Shown: positions 34,360 to 48,564, counted from the first letter of the stretch. The stretch: DNA of 64,000 nt from Actinomycetes bacterium (GCA_021782915.1 JAJXUK010000001.1:1-64000), one strand, 5' to 3'. The notes: generated by a model not told the origin, from the sequence alone. Program-made: numbers and translations.

Positions 34360-35093
34360 GAGCCCGACCGCCGCAGGTGCACGACGTCGCCAGCCAACAC
34401 GCGACGTACTCCCTGGCCCGTCTGCACCAGCAAGCACCCGGCGTCATCGACGTCCACGGCTTGACCGTGCCAGGTCTCCTCTCGCTGCTGCACCGACACC
34501 TCCTGCCCGATCGTCGCCAGGCCCGCACGGTACTCGTGCAGCAGCCTCGCGCGCCCCGCGGGGCTGGCGAGCAGCGCCCGACGAGGCTCGAGCTGCTCGA
34601 GGAGCGTGTCGAGCAGGGCGTCCGGACCCGGCGGGCTGCTCGCGATCAACGTGGCGACGTCAGTGGCCGCCAGCTCGGGCGGGTGACTCGTCAGGTTGAG
34701 CCCGAGGCCCACCACCACCGCGCCCGGAACCCCCGGCACGGATTCGGCCAGAACGCCACCGAGCTTCAGCGTGCCGACGACCAGGTCATTGGGCCACTTC
34801 AGGCTGCACTCGGCTCCCAGGCCCGCCAGCGCGGCCCGGGCCGCCAGTGCCACCGCGATCACCGCCCACTGCATCTCACCGGGCTCCAGTGCGGGTCGCA
34901 GCAGGATCGAGCACAGCAACGCCGAGTCGGGTGGGGCCAGCCACGCGCGTCCCAACCGACCGCGGCCCTGGCTCTGGAACGACGCCCACAGCACGAGTCC
35001 CTCACTGGCTCCCAGGCGGGCGCGCTCGAGCAGCGCGCGATTGGTCGAGTCGACCTGACTGAGGTGTTCTCGACGCCAGGCCAGTGCGCTCAC
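34356..35093 (-). CDS. birA: Biotin--[acetyl-CoA-carboxylase] ligase, no DNA-binding domain
   Basis: The 245-residue protein is a monofunctional biotin protein ligase. It has the biotinyl-AMP loop GRGRLGRAW, KWPNDLVV, GGVLAES and GLGLNL, plus a C-terminal SH3-like cap. It lacks the N-terminal helix-turn-helix of E. coli BirA, so it should not act as a repressor. Its likely substrate is the biotin domain of the carboxylase encoded divergently 64 bp away. The GTG at 35093 is chosen because TAATCT lies exactly 6 nt upstream; a TTG two codons earlier lies next to that box. Confidence 0.93.
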   Translation of the reverse strand: MSALAWRREHLSQVDSTNRALLERARLGASEGLVLWASFQSQGRGRLGRAWLAPPDSALLCSILLRPALEPGEMQWAVIAVALAARAALAGLGAECSLKWPNDLVVGTLKLGGVLAESVPGVPGAVVVGLGLNLTSHPPELAATDVATLIASSPPGPDALLDTLLEQLEPRRALLASPAGRARLLHEYRAGLATIGQEVSVQQREETWHGQAVDVDDAGCLLVQTGQGVRRVLAGDVVHLRRSGS

Positions 35094-35099
35094 TCCCAA

Positions 35100-35105
35100 A
35101 GATTA
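35100..35105 (-). promoter_or_regulatory. -10 box of leaderless birA promoter
   Basis: TAATCT on the minus strand lies 6 nt before the GTG at 35093 and adjoins the divergent carboxylase promoter. Confidence 0.6.
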
Positions 35106-35109
35106 GGGT

Positions 35110-35151
35110 TTGACAGTTAGGTGGTAGAAAGTGACAATCCCGCCCCGGAGG
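35110..35151 (+). promoter_or_regulatory. Sigma-70-type promoter and ribosome site of carboxylase gene
   Basis: TTGACA (35110-35115), a 17-nt spacer and GACAAT (35133-35138) form the best consensus promoter in the window. GGAGG at 35147-35151 lies 5 nt before the GTG at 35157, which excludes the earlier in-frame GTG at 35121. Confidence 0.7.
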
Positions 35152-35156
35152 TGTGC

Positions 35157-36899
35157 GTGCTGAAGAAGGTCCTGGTCGCCAACCGAGGCGAGATCGCCGT
35201 GCGGGTCATGCGAACCTGCCGGGAGATGGGAATCGCCACCGTGGCGGTCTACAGTGACCTCGACCGCGACTCGATGCACGTGCGCACCGCGGACGAGGCC
35301 TACGCCCTGGGCGGCACCAGCGCGGCCGAGAGCTACCTGAACACCGAGTCCATCCTGAGCGCGATCGAGGCGAGCGGGGCCGATGCGGTGCACCCCGGCT
35401 ACGGCTTCTTCAGCGAGAATACGGACTTCGCTCGAGCGATCACGTCGCGCGGGGTGACCTTCATCGGCCCTCCGCCAGAGGCGATCGAGGTCATGGGCGA
35501 CAAGATCTCCTCGCGCCTGGCGGCCGAGGCGGCCGGTGTCGCCGGTGTGCCCGGGCGCAACGAGACCCTGAGGAGCGCCGAGGAAGTCGTCGACTTCGGC
35601 GAGCAGCACGGTTGGCCCGTGGCGATCAAGGCCGCCTACGGAGGTGGCGGTCGCGGCATGAAGGTCGTGCGCGGGCCCGAGGAGGCCGCGAGCGCGCTCG
35701 AGAGCGCCCAGCGAGAGGCCCTGAGCTACTTCGGGCGACCCGAGTGCTACCTGGAGCGATACCTGACGTGGCCGCGCCACATCGAGATGCAGGTCTTGGC
35801 TGACACCCACGGCACCACGCTGTGGCTGGGCGAGCGTGACTGCTCTGCTCAGCGGCGCCACCAGAAGCTCATCGAGGAGTCCCCGGCGGCCAACTTCCCG
35901 CCCGAGGTCCGCACGGCCATGGGCGAAGCGGCAGTCAAGGTCTCACGGGCCTGTGGGTACGTCAACGCCGGCACGGTGGAGTTCCTCTACCAGGACGGCG
36001 AGTTCTACTTCCTGGAGATGAACACGCGACTGCAGGTCGAGCACCCCGTGACCGAGCTGGTGACGGGACTGGACCTGGTCGAGTGGCAGCTGCGCATCGC
36101 CGCGGGTGAGGCCCTCAGCTTCGGCCAAGACGACGTGCAGCGTCGCGGGCACGCGATGGAGGTTCGCATCAACGCCGAGGACGCCGCGGGCGGGCGCTTC
36201 AGCCCCTCGCCGGGACTCATCACGCGCTTCGAGCAGCCCGGCGGCCCGGGTGTGCGACTCGACGCCGGCTACGGCGCCGGTGACGCCGTCTCGCAGTACT
36301 ACGACAACCTGATCGCCAAGCTCGTCGTCTGGGGTGAGGACCGTGAACGCGCCCGACGCCGTCTCCTGCGCGCCATCGAGGAGACGATCATCGAAGGCGT
36401 CGCCACGACCTTGCCGGCCGATGAGATCATCCTGAGCCACGAGGACTTCGTCGCCGGCACGCACTCCACCAAGTGGGTCGAGGAGTCCCTCGATTTCAGT
36501 TCTCTCGTGCCCACGCCGGCCGCCATGGGTCTGAGCGACTCGCGTGAGCGCCGTGAGGTCACCGCCGAGGTCAACGGACGGCGTGTCAAGGTCGCGCTGT
36601 GGCTCGACGAGGCCAGCGCCAGCGCGCCGGCCAGCACCGCGGCGCGACCGCGGCGCCAACACCACGCCGGGGTCCTGGGCAGTGGCTCCGGCAGCGTGAG
36701 CGTGCCAATGCAGGGCACGATCGTCAAGATCAACGTCGAGGTCGGCCAGAGCGTCGAGGCCGGCCAGACCGTCGTCATCCTCGAAGCCATGAAGATGGAG
36801 AACGCGGTCCCGGCCGAGCGTGCCGGTGTCGTGACGTCGGTGCGTGTCAGCGAGGGCGACTCGGTCGCCGCCGGCGACGTGGTGGTCACCGTCGAATGA
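35157..36899 (+). CDS. Acetyl/propionyl-CoA carboxylase alpha subunit (biotin carboxylase plus biotin carrier)
   Basis: The 580-residue protein begins [19 protein letters not shown] and has a complete biotin carboxylase: [10 protein letters not shown], the ATP-grasp loop [25 protein letters not shown] and the RINAEDA block. A linker leads to a C-terminal biotinyl domain with EAMKMENAV, where the Lys is biotinylated. It is of the AccA3 type. It carboxylates biotin using ATP and bicarbonate; the carboxyltransferase partner is not in the window, so acetyl- versus propionyl-CoA specificity is open. The nearby acyl-CoA mutase makes a propionate route plausible. Its stop overlaps the M20 gene in ATGA. 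Confidence 0.95.
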   Translation: MLKKVLVANRGEIAVRVMRTCREMGIATVAVYSDLDRDSMHVRTADEAYALGGTSAAESYLNTESILSAIEASGADAVHPGYGFFSENTDFARAITSRGVTFIGPPPEAIEVMGDKISSRLAAEAAGVAGVPGRNETLRSAEEVVDFGEQHGWPVAIKAAYGGGGRGMKVVRGPEEAASALESAQREALSYFGRPECYLERYLTWPRHIEMQVLADTHGTTLWLGERDCSAQRRHQKLIEESPAANFPPEVRTAMGEAAVKVSRACGYVNAGTVEFLYQDGEFYFLEMNTRLQVEHPVTELVTGLDLVEWQLRIAAGEALSFGQDDVQRRGHAMEVRINAEDAAGGRFSPSPGLITRFEQPGGPGVRLDAGYGAGDAVSQYYDNLIAKLVVWGEDRERARRRLLRAIEETIIEGVATTLPADEIILSHEDFVAGTHSTKWVEESLDFSSLVPTPAAMGLSDSRERREVTAEVNGRRVKVALWLDEASASAPASTAARPRRQHHAGVLGSGSGSVSVPMQGTIVKINVEVGQSVEAGQTVVILEAMKMENAVPAERAGVVTSVRVSEGDSVAAGDVVVTVE

Positions 36900-38044
36900 G
36901 TGTCCTCGACGTCGCCATCGACGCCGCCACGCCCAGCCTGCTCACCCTCAGCCACTTCATCCACGCCCACCCCGAGTTGGGCTACGAGGAGCACGAGAGC
37001 TCGGCCGCGCTCGCGGCCGCGGCCGAATCGGCGGGCTTTCGCGTGGAGCGAAACGCCGCGGGCCTGGCCACCGCATTTCGCGCGGTGTCGGGCTCCGGAA
37101 CCCTGCACGTCGCCCTGTGCGCCGAGTACGACGCGCTGCCCGATGTGGGTCACGCCTGCGGACACAACATCATCGCCGCCGCCTCCCTGGGAGCGGCGAT
37201 CGGCCTCGCGGCGCTGGCCGAGGAGCTCGACCTGACCGTCGTGCTCCTGGGGACGCCGTCGGAGGAGGGCGGCGGGGGCAAGATCGACCTGCTGCGCGCC
37301 GGCTACTTCGCCGACGTGCACGCGGCGATGATGATCCACCCGTGGCCACAGGACCGCCTCGAGGCGACGTGCCTCGCCGTGGACCACTTCGACGTCACCT
37401 ACCGGGGCCGGGAGGCCCACGCCTCAGCCGCGCCCTGGGAGGGCGTTAACGCGCTGGACGCGCTGACCATCGCCCAAGTGGCGATCGGGCTGCTTCGTCA
37501 GCAATTGCGCCGCGACGACCAGGTCCACGGCATGGTCCTGGAAGGTGGCTCGGCGGCGAACATCATTCCCTCACGCGCCGTGGGGCGCTTCATGGCTCGC
37601 TCCCGCACGAGCGAGCGCCTCGCGGGGTTGCGCGAGCGACTGGACGCGTGCTTTCGCGCCGGCGCACTGGCCACCGGGGCCGACCTGTCGGTCGAGGAGC
37701 TGGGCAACGCCTTCTCGCACATGGTGTCGGACCCCGACCTGCTCGAGCACTACCGGGCCGCCGCCGAGGGACTCGGACGGCGCTTCAGCGCCGACGACGC
37801 GGGCGAAGCGGCGCCGACCATCTCGACGGACATGGCCAATGTCTCCTTGGCCGTGCCGAGCATTCACCCCCTACTCGGCATCGAAACCCACGGGGCCGTC
37901 AACCACCAGCCAGAGTTCACCGCCGCCTGCGTGAGCGAGAGCGCCGACCGGGCCGTCATCGACGGAGCACGCGCCCTCGCGCACACGGCGGCCAGCGTGG
38001 CGCGCGACGCCTCGCTGCGTGCGCGACTCCTCGCGCGATCGTGA
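36896..38044 (+). CDS. M20-family metallopeptidase/amidohydrolase (PM20D2-like)
   Basis: The 382-residue protein matches the M20 aminoacylase-like subfamily: [34 protein letters not shown] (metal-binding Asp and His), [15 protein letters not shown] and a dimerisation domain with [13 protein letters not shown]. It should hydrolyse an N-acyl amino acid, dipeptide or similar amide; no substrate can be named. The ATG overlaps the carboxylase stop in ATGA and the gene ends in GTGA with the next one, so all three are co-translated. The link of an amidohydrolase to a biotin carboxylase is unexplained. The longer upstream frame lies within the carboxylase gene and is not used. Confidence 0.88.
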   Translation: MSVLDVAIDAATPSLLTLSHFIHAHPELGYEEHESSAALAAAAESAGFRVERNAAGLATAFRAVSGSGTLHVALCAEYDALPDVGHACGHNIIAAASLGAAIGLAALAEELDLTVVLLGTPSEEGGGGKIDLLRAGYFADVHAAMMIHPWPQDRLEATCLAVDHFDVTYRGREAHASAAPWEGVNALDALTIAQVAIGLLRQQLRRDDQVHGMVLEGGSAANIIPSRAVGRFMARSRTSERLAGLRERLDACFRAGALATGADLSVEELGNAFSHMVSDPDLLEHYRAAAEGLGRRFSADDAGEAAPTISTDMANVSLAVPSIHPLLGIETHGAVNHQPEFTAACVSESADRAVIDGARALAHTAASVARDASLRARLLARS

Positions 38045-38333
38045 TCCTCGAACACGCGCTGCTTGTGGTGCGCGAGGACGTCGCCGAGGACTTTGAGGCG
38101 GCCATGAGCGACGCCCTGGGGATCATCACGTTGGCACCGGGTTGTCACGCCGCCGAGGTGCGCCGCCAGATCGAGGATCCGAGAACCTACCTGCTGATGG
38201 TGACGTGGGACTCCGTCGCCCACCACGAGGCCTTCCGCGCCAGCGGCGCCTACGAGACCTGGCGCGTCCTGACGCATCCGTGGTACGAGACAACGCCAGC
38301 CGTCACGCACTTCGACGAGCCACTCGCTCGGAC

Positions 38334-38337
<4 letters not shown>
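38041..38337 (+). CDS. Antibiotic biosynthesis monooxygenase (ABM)-domain protein
   Basis: The 98-residue protein has the dimeric alpha+beta barrel pattern of the ABM superfamily: [17 protein letters not shown], then [35 protein letters not shown] and FDEPL at the end. Members are heme-degrading, quinol or small monooxygenases, or have unknown roles. No heme-ligand signature could be identified, so the activity is left open. The GTG start overlaps the M20 stop in GTGA, and the stop overlaps the opposing mutase stop in CTAG. It is the last gene of the carboxylase operon. Confidence 0.8.
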
Positions 38338-39911
<1,574 letters not shown>

Positions 39912-39917
39912 CGCCCC

Positions 39918-39923
39918 AATGTA
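39918..39923 (-). promoter_or_regulatory. -10 box of leaderless mutase promoter
   Basis: TACATT on the minus strand lies exactly 6 nt before the mutase ATG at 39911. Confidence 0.6.
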
Positions 39924-39966
39924 GGTCGCTTGCGCGCCCTGATCGCGTGGCGTCGCCTCCAGGCAC

Positions 39967-39972
39967 CAGAAT
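39967..39972 (+). promoter_or_regulatory. -10 box of leaderless RDD-gene promoter
   Basis: CAGAAT lies exactly 6 nt before the GTG at 39979. Confidence 0.45.
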
Positions 39973-39978
39973 GGACGG

Positions 39979-40503
39979 GTGAACTGTACCCAGTGCGGCA
40001 GCGAGGTCCACGGCGCATTCTGCGACGTGTGCGGAACTCAAGTGACACGGCGACCGGCGAGCTCGAGCGTGACCCTCTCGGGGTGGTGGCGCCGCGTTGG
40101 CGCCACCCTCATCGACAGCCTGCTGCTCTTCATCCCGACGACCATCGTCTACTACCTGGTCGGCGGCGTCGCTGGACGCTACATCGGCGCGCTCTTCGCC
40201 ATGCTGGTCGAGGGCGTGTACATGGTCAAGCTCCTCACCACGTCGGCGGGCCAGACGGTGGGCAACCGCGTCGTGTCCACGCGCGTGCGCGACGCCCTGA
40301 CCGGTGCGACGATCACTCCGACGCAGGCGGTGCGCCGCTGGGTGTTCGTCGCGATCTACGGGGCTCTCGCCGTGACGCTGCCCACGTCGCTGGTCACGAT
40401 CCCCAACGTGATCGCCCTCGTGGACTGCCTCTACCCGCTGTTCGATCCACGCAAGCAGACCCTGCACGACAAGTTCGCCAACACCCTGGTCGTCAGGGTC
40501 TAG
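39979..40503 (+). CDS. RDD-family membrane protein with N-terminal zinc ribbon
   Basis: The 174-residue protein starts with a zinc ribbon (NCTQCGS and FCDVCGT, two CxxC pairs), then an RDD domain with about three membrane helices. The first contains [17 protein letters not shown] with the Arg and Asp that name the family. The later motifs are [16 protein letters not shown] and the C-terminal [22 protein letters not shown] proteins are membrane proteins of poorly known role, in some cases ion exchangers. The gene is single and ends convergently on the MoeB fusion gene in CTAG. Confidence 0.87.
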   Translation: MNCTQCGSEVHGAFCDVCGTQVTRRPASSSVTLSGWWRRVGATLIDSLLLFIPTTIVYYLVGGVAGRYIGALFAMLVEGVYMVKLLTTSAGQTVGNRVVSTRVRDALTGATITPTQAVRRWVFVAIYGALAVTLPTSLVTIPNVIALVDCLYPLFDPRKQTLHDKFANTLVVRV

Positions 40504-41666
40504 GCCCGTGCCGCCACGTGCGGCATGCACAGCTCGTCGTACTCGGCGATCACGATCGGACCGGCGCTCTCCCCACACGCGGGGCAGTGGGGGTCCCGGC
40601 GCACGCGGAAGGTACGGAAGCTCTCGTCCATCGCGTCGTAGGTGAGCAGCCGACCCACCAGGGGCTCGCCGAGTCCCAGGATCAACTTGATCGCCTCGAG
40701 CGCCTGAATCGAGCCCACGATGCCGGGCAACACGCCCAGCACCCCAGCCTCCGCGCAGCTCGGCGCGAGTTCGGCCGGCGGTGGCTCCGGGATCATGCAG
40801 CGATAGCACGGTCCGACGTAGGGGCTGAAGATCGTCACCTGACCCTCGAAGCGAAAGATCGAGCCGTGCACGACCGGGATCTTCTTGAGCAGCGACGCGT
40901 CGTTGACCAGGTAGCGCGTGGGAAAGTTGTCGGTCCCATCAACGATCACGTCGTAGCCGTCGATGATGTCCAAGATGTTGTCGGCCCCCAAGCGCAGGTC
41001 GTAGGTGCGCACCTCCAGATCGGGGTTGATGGCGCTGAGTGTCGCCTTGGCGCTGTCGACCTTGCGCATGCCGATGCGGTCCATGTTGTGCAGCACCTGG
41101 CGCTGCAGGTTCGACGCGTCGACCACGTCCATGTCGATGATGCCGATCGTGCCCACGCCCGCGGCCGCGAGGTACAGTGCCGCGGGCGAGCCGAGCCCGC
41201 CGGCGCCCAGCAGCAGGACCTTGGCGTCCAGCAGCTTGAGCTGGCCCTCGTCGCCGACCTCGGGCAGCAGGAGGTGACGCTGATAGCGGTTGCGCTGGTC
41301 GGGACTGAGCGCGCGCGGCGTCGTCCAGGGCAGGCCCTCGTCCTTCCAGCGGTTGAATCCTCCGGCCACCGAGACGACATCGGCGTAGCCCAGCTCCTGG
41401 AGGGTCCGGGCCGCGAAGGCCGATCGCACGCCGCCCGCACAGTAGACCGCGATGGGGGCCGACTTGTCGAGCAGGCGACCCTCGACGGCAAACTCGAGCT
41501 GGCCGCGCGGGATGTGTACGGCTCCGGTGACGGCCCCCTGGTCGTGCTCGTCCGGCTCTCGCACGTCGAGAATCCGGTAGTAACTGAGCCGACTCGCGAC
41601 CTCTTGGGGGTCCACCTCGCGGATCTGCGCCTTGGCGGCGTTCAAGAGTTCTCGGGGAGTGGCCAA
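40500..41666 (-). CDS. Rhodanese-MoeB/ThiF fusion (sulfur-carrier adenylyltransferase, reversed domain order)
   Basis: Residues 1-110 of this 388-residue protein are a rhodanese domain (ILDVREPDEHDQG, and AVYCAGGVRS with the active Cys). Residues 120-388 are a MoeB/ThiF adenylyltransferase with LLLGAGGLGSPAALYLAAAG, VDGTDNFPTRYLVND and zinc CxxC pairs (CYRC and CPAC). It would adenylate and thiolate a MoaD- or ThiS-like sulfur carrier for molybdopterin, thiamine or thiolation pathways. In mycobacterial MoeZ the order is the reverse, with the rhodanese last. The start is a TTG led by a strong AAGGAGG 4 nt upstream; TAGGAT at 41689-41694 is the likely -10 box. Confidence 0.9.
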   Translation of the reverse strand: MATPRELLNAAKAQIREVDPQEVASRLSYYRILDVREPDEHDQGAVTGAVHIPRGQLEFAVEGRLLDKSAPIAVYCAGGVRSAFAARTLQELGYADVVSVAGGFNRWKDEGLPWTTPRALSPDQRNRYQRHLLLPEVGDEGQLKLLDAKVLLLGAGGLGSPAALYLAAAGVGTIGIIDMDVVDASNLQRQVLHNMDRIGMRKVDSAKATLSAINPDLEVRTYDLRLGADNILDIIDGYDVIVDGTDNFPTRYLVNDASLLKKIPVVHGSIFRFEGQVTIFSPYVGPCYRCMIPEPPPAELAPSCAEAGVLGVLPGIVGSIQALEAIKLILGLGEPLVGRLLTYDAMDESFRTFRVRRDPHCPACGESAGPIVIAEYDELCMPHVAARA

Positions 41667-41669
41667 CGT

Positions 41670-41694
41670 TCCTCCTTGGGGTGCGCAAATCCTA
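41670..41694 (-). promoter_or_regulatory. -10 box and Shine-Dalgarno deciding a TTG start
   Basis: TAGGAT (41689-41694, minus strand) is followed by AAGGAGG (41671-41677), which is 4 nt before the TTG start of the rhodanese-MoeB gene. Confidence 0.55.
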
Positions 41695-41727
41695 CCGGAG
41701 GGCGAAAAACCCGAGACGGCAACCTGC

Positions 41728-41733
41728 TAGACC
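41728..41733 (+). promoter_or_regulatory. Possible -10 box of nitroreductase gene
   Basis: TAGACC lies 6 nt before the GTG at 41740. It lacks the final T of the usual box. Confidence 0.35.
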
Positions 41734-41739
41734 CGTCGC

Positions 41740-42336
41740 GTGGAGCTACGCGACGCCCTCTCGAGCCGGCGCATGGTGCGCTCCTTCGATGGGCGCGCCG
41801 TGGACCAGGAGGAGCTCGCCACGCTATGTGCCGAGGCCCTGCGCGCGCCGAGCGCCGGGCACAGCGCCGGGGTGCGCCTGAACATCATCGGGCCAGAGCG
41901 CCTCGGTGAGTTCTTCACCGTCGCCACCGACGCGACCTGGCGCGAGCACTCCACACGCTTCGCCGGACTCGCGCGCGCTGGCGCCGGGGTGCTGGTGAGC
42001 ACGCGTCCTCAGGACTACGCCGCGCGCTACCGCGAGGCGGACAAGGAATCAGCCGGCCTGGGCGAGACGGGCGCGTGGCCCCTTCCCTACTGGCACGCCG
42101 ACGCCGCGATGGCCACCATGGCCCTGCTGCTGCTGATCGAGGAGGCCGGCCTCGGCGCCGTGATCTGGGGCGCCTTTCGCCACGTGGGCGCCGTGCTCGA
42201 CTGGGCGGGCCTGAGCGACGAGGAGCTCTTCGGCACCGTCCTGGTCGGTCACCCTGACGGGGCAGACCGACCGACGAGCTCGAACGCCCGGCGGGTGCCC
42301 CCCCGGGCCGAGCGGGTGCGGCGACTGACGCGCTAG
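41740..42336 (+). CDS. Nitroreductase-family FMN oxidoreductase
   Basis: The 198-residue protein has the nitroreductase fold signatures: an N-terminal RRMVRSFDGRAVDQEEL with FMN-phosphate Arg residues, EALRAPSAGHSAGVR, a central helix AAMATMALLLLIEEAGLGAVIWGAF and a C-terminal VLVGHPDG. It binds FMN and uses NAD(P)H to reduce an unknown acceptor. BluB and F420 ligase share this fold, but their defining features are not seen. It stands alone between the rhodanese-MoeB gene and pepA, ending on pepA in CTAG. Confidence 0.85.
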   Translation: MELRDALSSRRMVRSFDGRAVDQEELATLCAEALRAPSAGHSAGVRLNIIGPERLGEFFTVATDATWREHSTRFAGLARAGAGVLVSTRPQDYAARYREADKESAGLGETGAWPLPYWHADAAMATMALLLLIEEAGLGAVIWGAFRHVGAVLDWAGLSDEELFGTVLVGHPDGADRPTSSNARRVPPRAERVRRLTR

Positions 42337-43832
42337 GGGTGCGAGCCCGTCGCCACGTCGCTCAGCAGCTCGATGAGGGTGCGCACTCCGAAGGCCGTGC
42401 CGCCCTTGGTCGTGAAGCCGCTCGCGCTCTCGGCGCGCGCCGGGCCAACCACGTCGAGGTGCGCCCACGGCAACCCGTTCGTGAAGCGCTCCAGGAAGAG
42501 GGCCGCCACCACCGAGCCCGCCTGTCCCGCCTTGCCGATGTTGGCCAGATCAGCCACCTCGCTATCGAGGTGGCTACGGTAGGCGTCCACCAGTGGCATT
42601 CGCCAGAATGACTCGCCCGAGCGGGCCCCAGCCGAGCTGAGGAGGCGAGCGAGCTCGTCGGTGGTCGCGTAGAGCGCCGCGACCTCGTTGCCCAGCGCCA
42701 CGCGCTGGGCTCCGGTCAGCGTCGCGATGTCCACGATCGCGTCCGGCTCGGCCTCGGCGGCCAGGCTGAGCCCATCGGCCAGCAGCAGCCTGCCCTCGGC
42801 GTCCGTATTCAGCACCTCGACGCTGAGCCCGTTGCGGATCTCGACGACGTCGCCGGGCTTTACGGCGTCCGGTCCCACGACGTTCTCGGCCATGGGCGCG
42901 ATCGCCGTGACGCGCAAGCGCAGTCCCAGTCGTGCGGCCGCGTCCACGCTGGCCATCACCACGGCCGCTCCCGTCATGTCCGTCTTCATCGTCACCATCG
43001 CGTCAGCGGGCTTGAGGCTGAGCCCACCGGAGTCGAAGGTCACGCCCTTGCCCACGAGTGCCACGTGCGCCAGGGCCGCGCCCGGCTCGGGGTCGTAGGT
43101 GGCCATGACCAGCCGCGGGGCCTGCGCGGACCCGGCCGACACGCCGAGCACTCCCCCACAGCGCTCGGCCTTGAGCGCCTCCTCATCCCACACCACCACC
43201 GACACCGATGGCAGCGCGAGGCGATCGAGGACCGCGCGCGCGAGCTCTCGTGGTGCCAGCAGATTGGCCGGCGTATTGATCAAGTGCTTGGCCCAGTTCA
43301 CGGCCTCGGCGACCACGACGCCGCGACGCACACCGGCGACGACGGCGTCGTGGGCGGCCACGCTCGGCAGCGGATCACCGATGGGAACGACGACAAAGCG
43401 CGAGTCGCCCTCGTCGCGGTAGCGGTACGAGGCGAGCAGGGCGCCCTCGACCAGCGCGGCGCTGATCTCTCCCGGACGTTCGAGCCCGGCCGTGGGCAGG
43501 AGGAAGGCCAGGTCCCTCGCGCCCACGGCACGCACCGCTCCCGCACCGGCCAGGCGAAAGCTCGCCGCGTCGGTGTAGGTCGCGCCGGCCGCCACGAGGA
43601 CCACGCTGGAGCCACTGGGTGAACGCAGCACGCTGAACGAGCCCGCCTCGGGCTTGAGGCCCACGGCCTCACACCAGTCGAGGTCCAACTCGGCGGACAG
43701 GCCATCCACACCCAGAGCCTCGACGACGCTGGGGGCTACGAAGGCACCGGTGGCGTCGAAGAGCACCGGCAACGCCACGGCGCCCATCGAGCGAACCTCC
43801 TCCAGACGTGCCAGATCTGCGCTACGGGACAT
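42333..43832 (-). CDS. pepA: Leucyl aminopeptidase (M17)
   Basis: The 499-residue protein is a full-length M17 aminopeptidase with a macro-like N-terminal domain and a C-terminal catalytic domain. The two-metal site appears in VGKGVTFDSGGLSLKPA, MKTDMTGAA and NTDAEGRLLLADG, which hold the metal-binding Lys, Asp and Glu residues and the catalytic Arg. It removes N-terminal residues from peptides in the cytoplasm as a hexamer. The ATG at 43832 is preceded by AGGAGG 5 nt upstream. It follows the cobalamin adenosyltransferase gene by 17 bp and is probably in its operon. Confidence 0.95.
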   Translation of the reverse strand: MSRSADLARLEEVRSMGAVALPVLFDATGAFVAPSVVEALGVDGLSAELDLDWCEAVGLKPEAGSFSVLRSPSGSSVVLVAAGATYTDAASFRLAGAGAVRAVGARDLAFLLPTAGLERPGEISAALVEGALLASYRYRDEGDSRFVVVPIGDPLPSVAAHDAVVAGVRRGVVVAEAVNWAKHLINTPANLLAPRELARAVLDRLALPSVSVVVWDEEALKAERCGGVLGVSAGSAQAPRLVMATYDPEPGAALAHVALVGKGVTFDSGGLSLKPADAMVTMKTDMTGAAVVMASVDAAARLGLRLRVTAIAPMAENVVGPDAVKPGDVVEIRNGLSVEVLNTDAEGRLLLADGLSLAAEAEPDAIVDIATLTGAQRVALGNEVAALYATTDELARLLSSAGARSGESFWRMPLVDAYRSHLDSEVADLANIGKAGQAGSVVAALFLERFTNGLPWAHLDVVGPARAESASGFTTKGGTAFGVRTLIELLSDVATGSHP

Positions 43833-43849
43833 TGCTCCTCCTAAATGAT

Positions 43850-44389
43850 CTACGACTCGCGGACCGTGCGGTGGTGCGGGCCCTCGGCCCAGCGCGCCAG
43901 CGTCCAGGCCAGGTCGCTCAAGCGGTTCAAGTAGGCGATGACCTGAGAGCCCTCGATCGGATTCGCGACGGCCACTCGCTCGGCGCGACGGATCACCGTT
44001 CGCGCCACGTCCAAGGCCGCCGACAGCTGCGTCTCGCCGGGCACGACGAACTCGTCGGGCATCTCAATTTCGGCCGAGAGCTCGTCAATCTGGCCCTCGA
44101 GGCGCTCGACCATGGCGCCGCTGACACGCGAGACACCTTCGACGAGCTTGTGTCGATTCTCTTCGAGTGTGGCGACCTCGGCCATGAGCACCCAGAGATC
44201 GCGCTCGAGGGAGATCAACAGCTCGTTCACGCGCGTCGATGAACCACTGAGCGAGCGGGCCCAGCCCAGTGCGGCCTGCGCCTCGTCAACTGCGCCATTG
44301 ATCTCGATGGGCGCGGAGGTCTTGGGAACCCGACCACCGTAGAAGAGTCCGGTCATGCCCCGGTCCCCACCGCGCGTGTAGATCTTCAC
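43850..44389 (-). CDS. Cob(I)alamin adenosyltransferase, PduO type
   Basis: The 179-residue protein has the PduO-type ATP site (KIYTRGGDRGMTGLFYG) and the helical-bundle motifs INGAVDEAQAALGWAR, RTVIRRAERVAVA and IAYLNRLSDLAWTLARW. It transfers the adenosyl group of ATP to cob(I)alamin, giving adenosylcobalamin for enzymes such as the acyl-CoA mutase nearby. A longer frame exists, but the GTG at 44389 has TACGCT exactly 6 nt upstream and gives the normal family N-terminus. It is divergent from metH across 49 bp. Confidence 0.93.
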   Translation of the reverse strand: MKIYTRGGDRGMTGLFYGGRVPKTSAPIEINGAVDEAQAALGWARSLSGSSTRVNELLISLERDLWVLMAEVATLEENRHKLVEGVSRVSGAMVERLEGQIDELSAEIEMPDEFVVPGETQLSAALDVARTVIRRAERVAVANPIEGSQVIAYLNRLSDLAWTLARWAEGPHHRTVRES

Positions 44390-44395
44390 GTCCTC

Positions 44396-44401
44396 AGCGT
44401 A
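44396..44401 (-). promoter_or_regulatory. -10 box of leaderless adenosyltransferase promoter
   Basis: TACGCT on the minus strand lies exactly 6 nt before the GTG at 44389. Confidence 0.6.
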
Positions 44402-44423
44402 GTGAGTCAACCCACGAGACGAA

Positions 44424-44429
44424 TAGCCT
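44424..44429 (+). promoter_or_regulatory. Probable -10 box of metH
   Basis: TAGCCT lies 9 nt before the metH ATG, with no ribosome site between. The leader would be only a few nucleotides, and no cobalamin riboswitch fits in the 49-bp gap. Confidence 0.4.
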
Positions 44430-44438
44430 GAGAATGCC

Positions 44439-47936
<3,498 letters not shown>

Positions 47937-48564
47937 CACTCGGCACCCCGGTGCCCTCAACGTCGTTCAGCGCACGGAGAGCCATTCCGGCGCGCTCCAG
48001 ACGAGTCGTTCGGTCCGCCCACGCCCAGGCGCCCTCGACGCTCAATCGTCAGAGGACGCGTCTCGAGCCGACGGCGCACCTCGTCTTCATCTGTTGTGCT
48101 TCAAGACACACCCTGGGAAGTGCCGCAATTACCCAAAGAGTCACCCGATGAATCCGGCAAATCTTTACAATGTCAACTTCAAAGAGACGTCCACGTCTTA
48201 GTAACAGTCATCTAATTGCTGGGCCTTCATTCTCAATTTCTTGACACAATGAACGATCATCGTCGCTCGACATGTTTCTGTGATGAATGACGGAGGGACC
48301 AGCCGACGCAGATGTCCGGCGCGGCAGAAGCACAGGAGGGGATCTCACAGCGACGCGGCTCACTTCAGTTTCTCGACCCCACTTCATCGTGAGGCCGAGA
48401 ACAAGGGGCGCACTCATCTCATCGAGCATCGCGAAGGCGATGCGGGTCAGATGCCATGACGTCACATCGCTGCGTGCTGCTTCAGTGAGTCAACGGCTCC
48501 TTCGTCTTGACAGATGACGTCGTGGCACCTGAACGACCTCATCCCTACAGAGAGGAAGTCACCG
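47937..48564. other. 628-bp intergenic region, partly AT-rich
   Basis: No credible gene is seen here. A terminator-like hairpin follows metH. From about 48110 to 48300 the composition is clearly richer in A and T than elsewhere, with a TACAAT at 48166-48171 and TTGACA at 48241-48246 and 48507-48512, none with a well-spaced partner element. The long segment upstream of the collagen-like gene may hold its promoter and regulatory sites. Confidence 0.45.
47942..47955 (+). terminator. Hairpin after metH
   Basis: GGCACC and GGTGCC pair across a 2-nt gap, starting 6 nt after the metH stop. It is short and has no U-tract. Confidence 0.4.

Noticed and set aside
48507-48535. TTGACA at 48507-48512 as the -35 of the collagen-like gene
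   Set aside because: No acceptable -10 box lies 16-18 nt downstream, so the promoter remains unlocated.
47937-48564. A cobalamin or SAM riboswitch near metH
   Set aside because: The gap upstream of metH is only 49 bp and filled by two promoters. The downstream gap shows no recognisable B12-box or SAM fold.
48514-48564. An earlier ATG at 48514 as the start of the collagen-like gene
   Set aside because: It would add 17 residues before the signal peptide, whereas the ATG at 48565 has a correctly spaced GAGGAAG.
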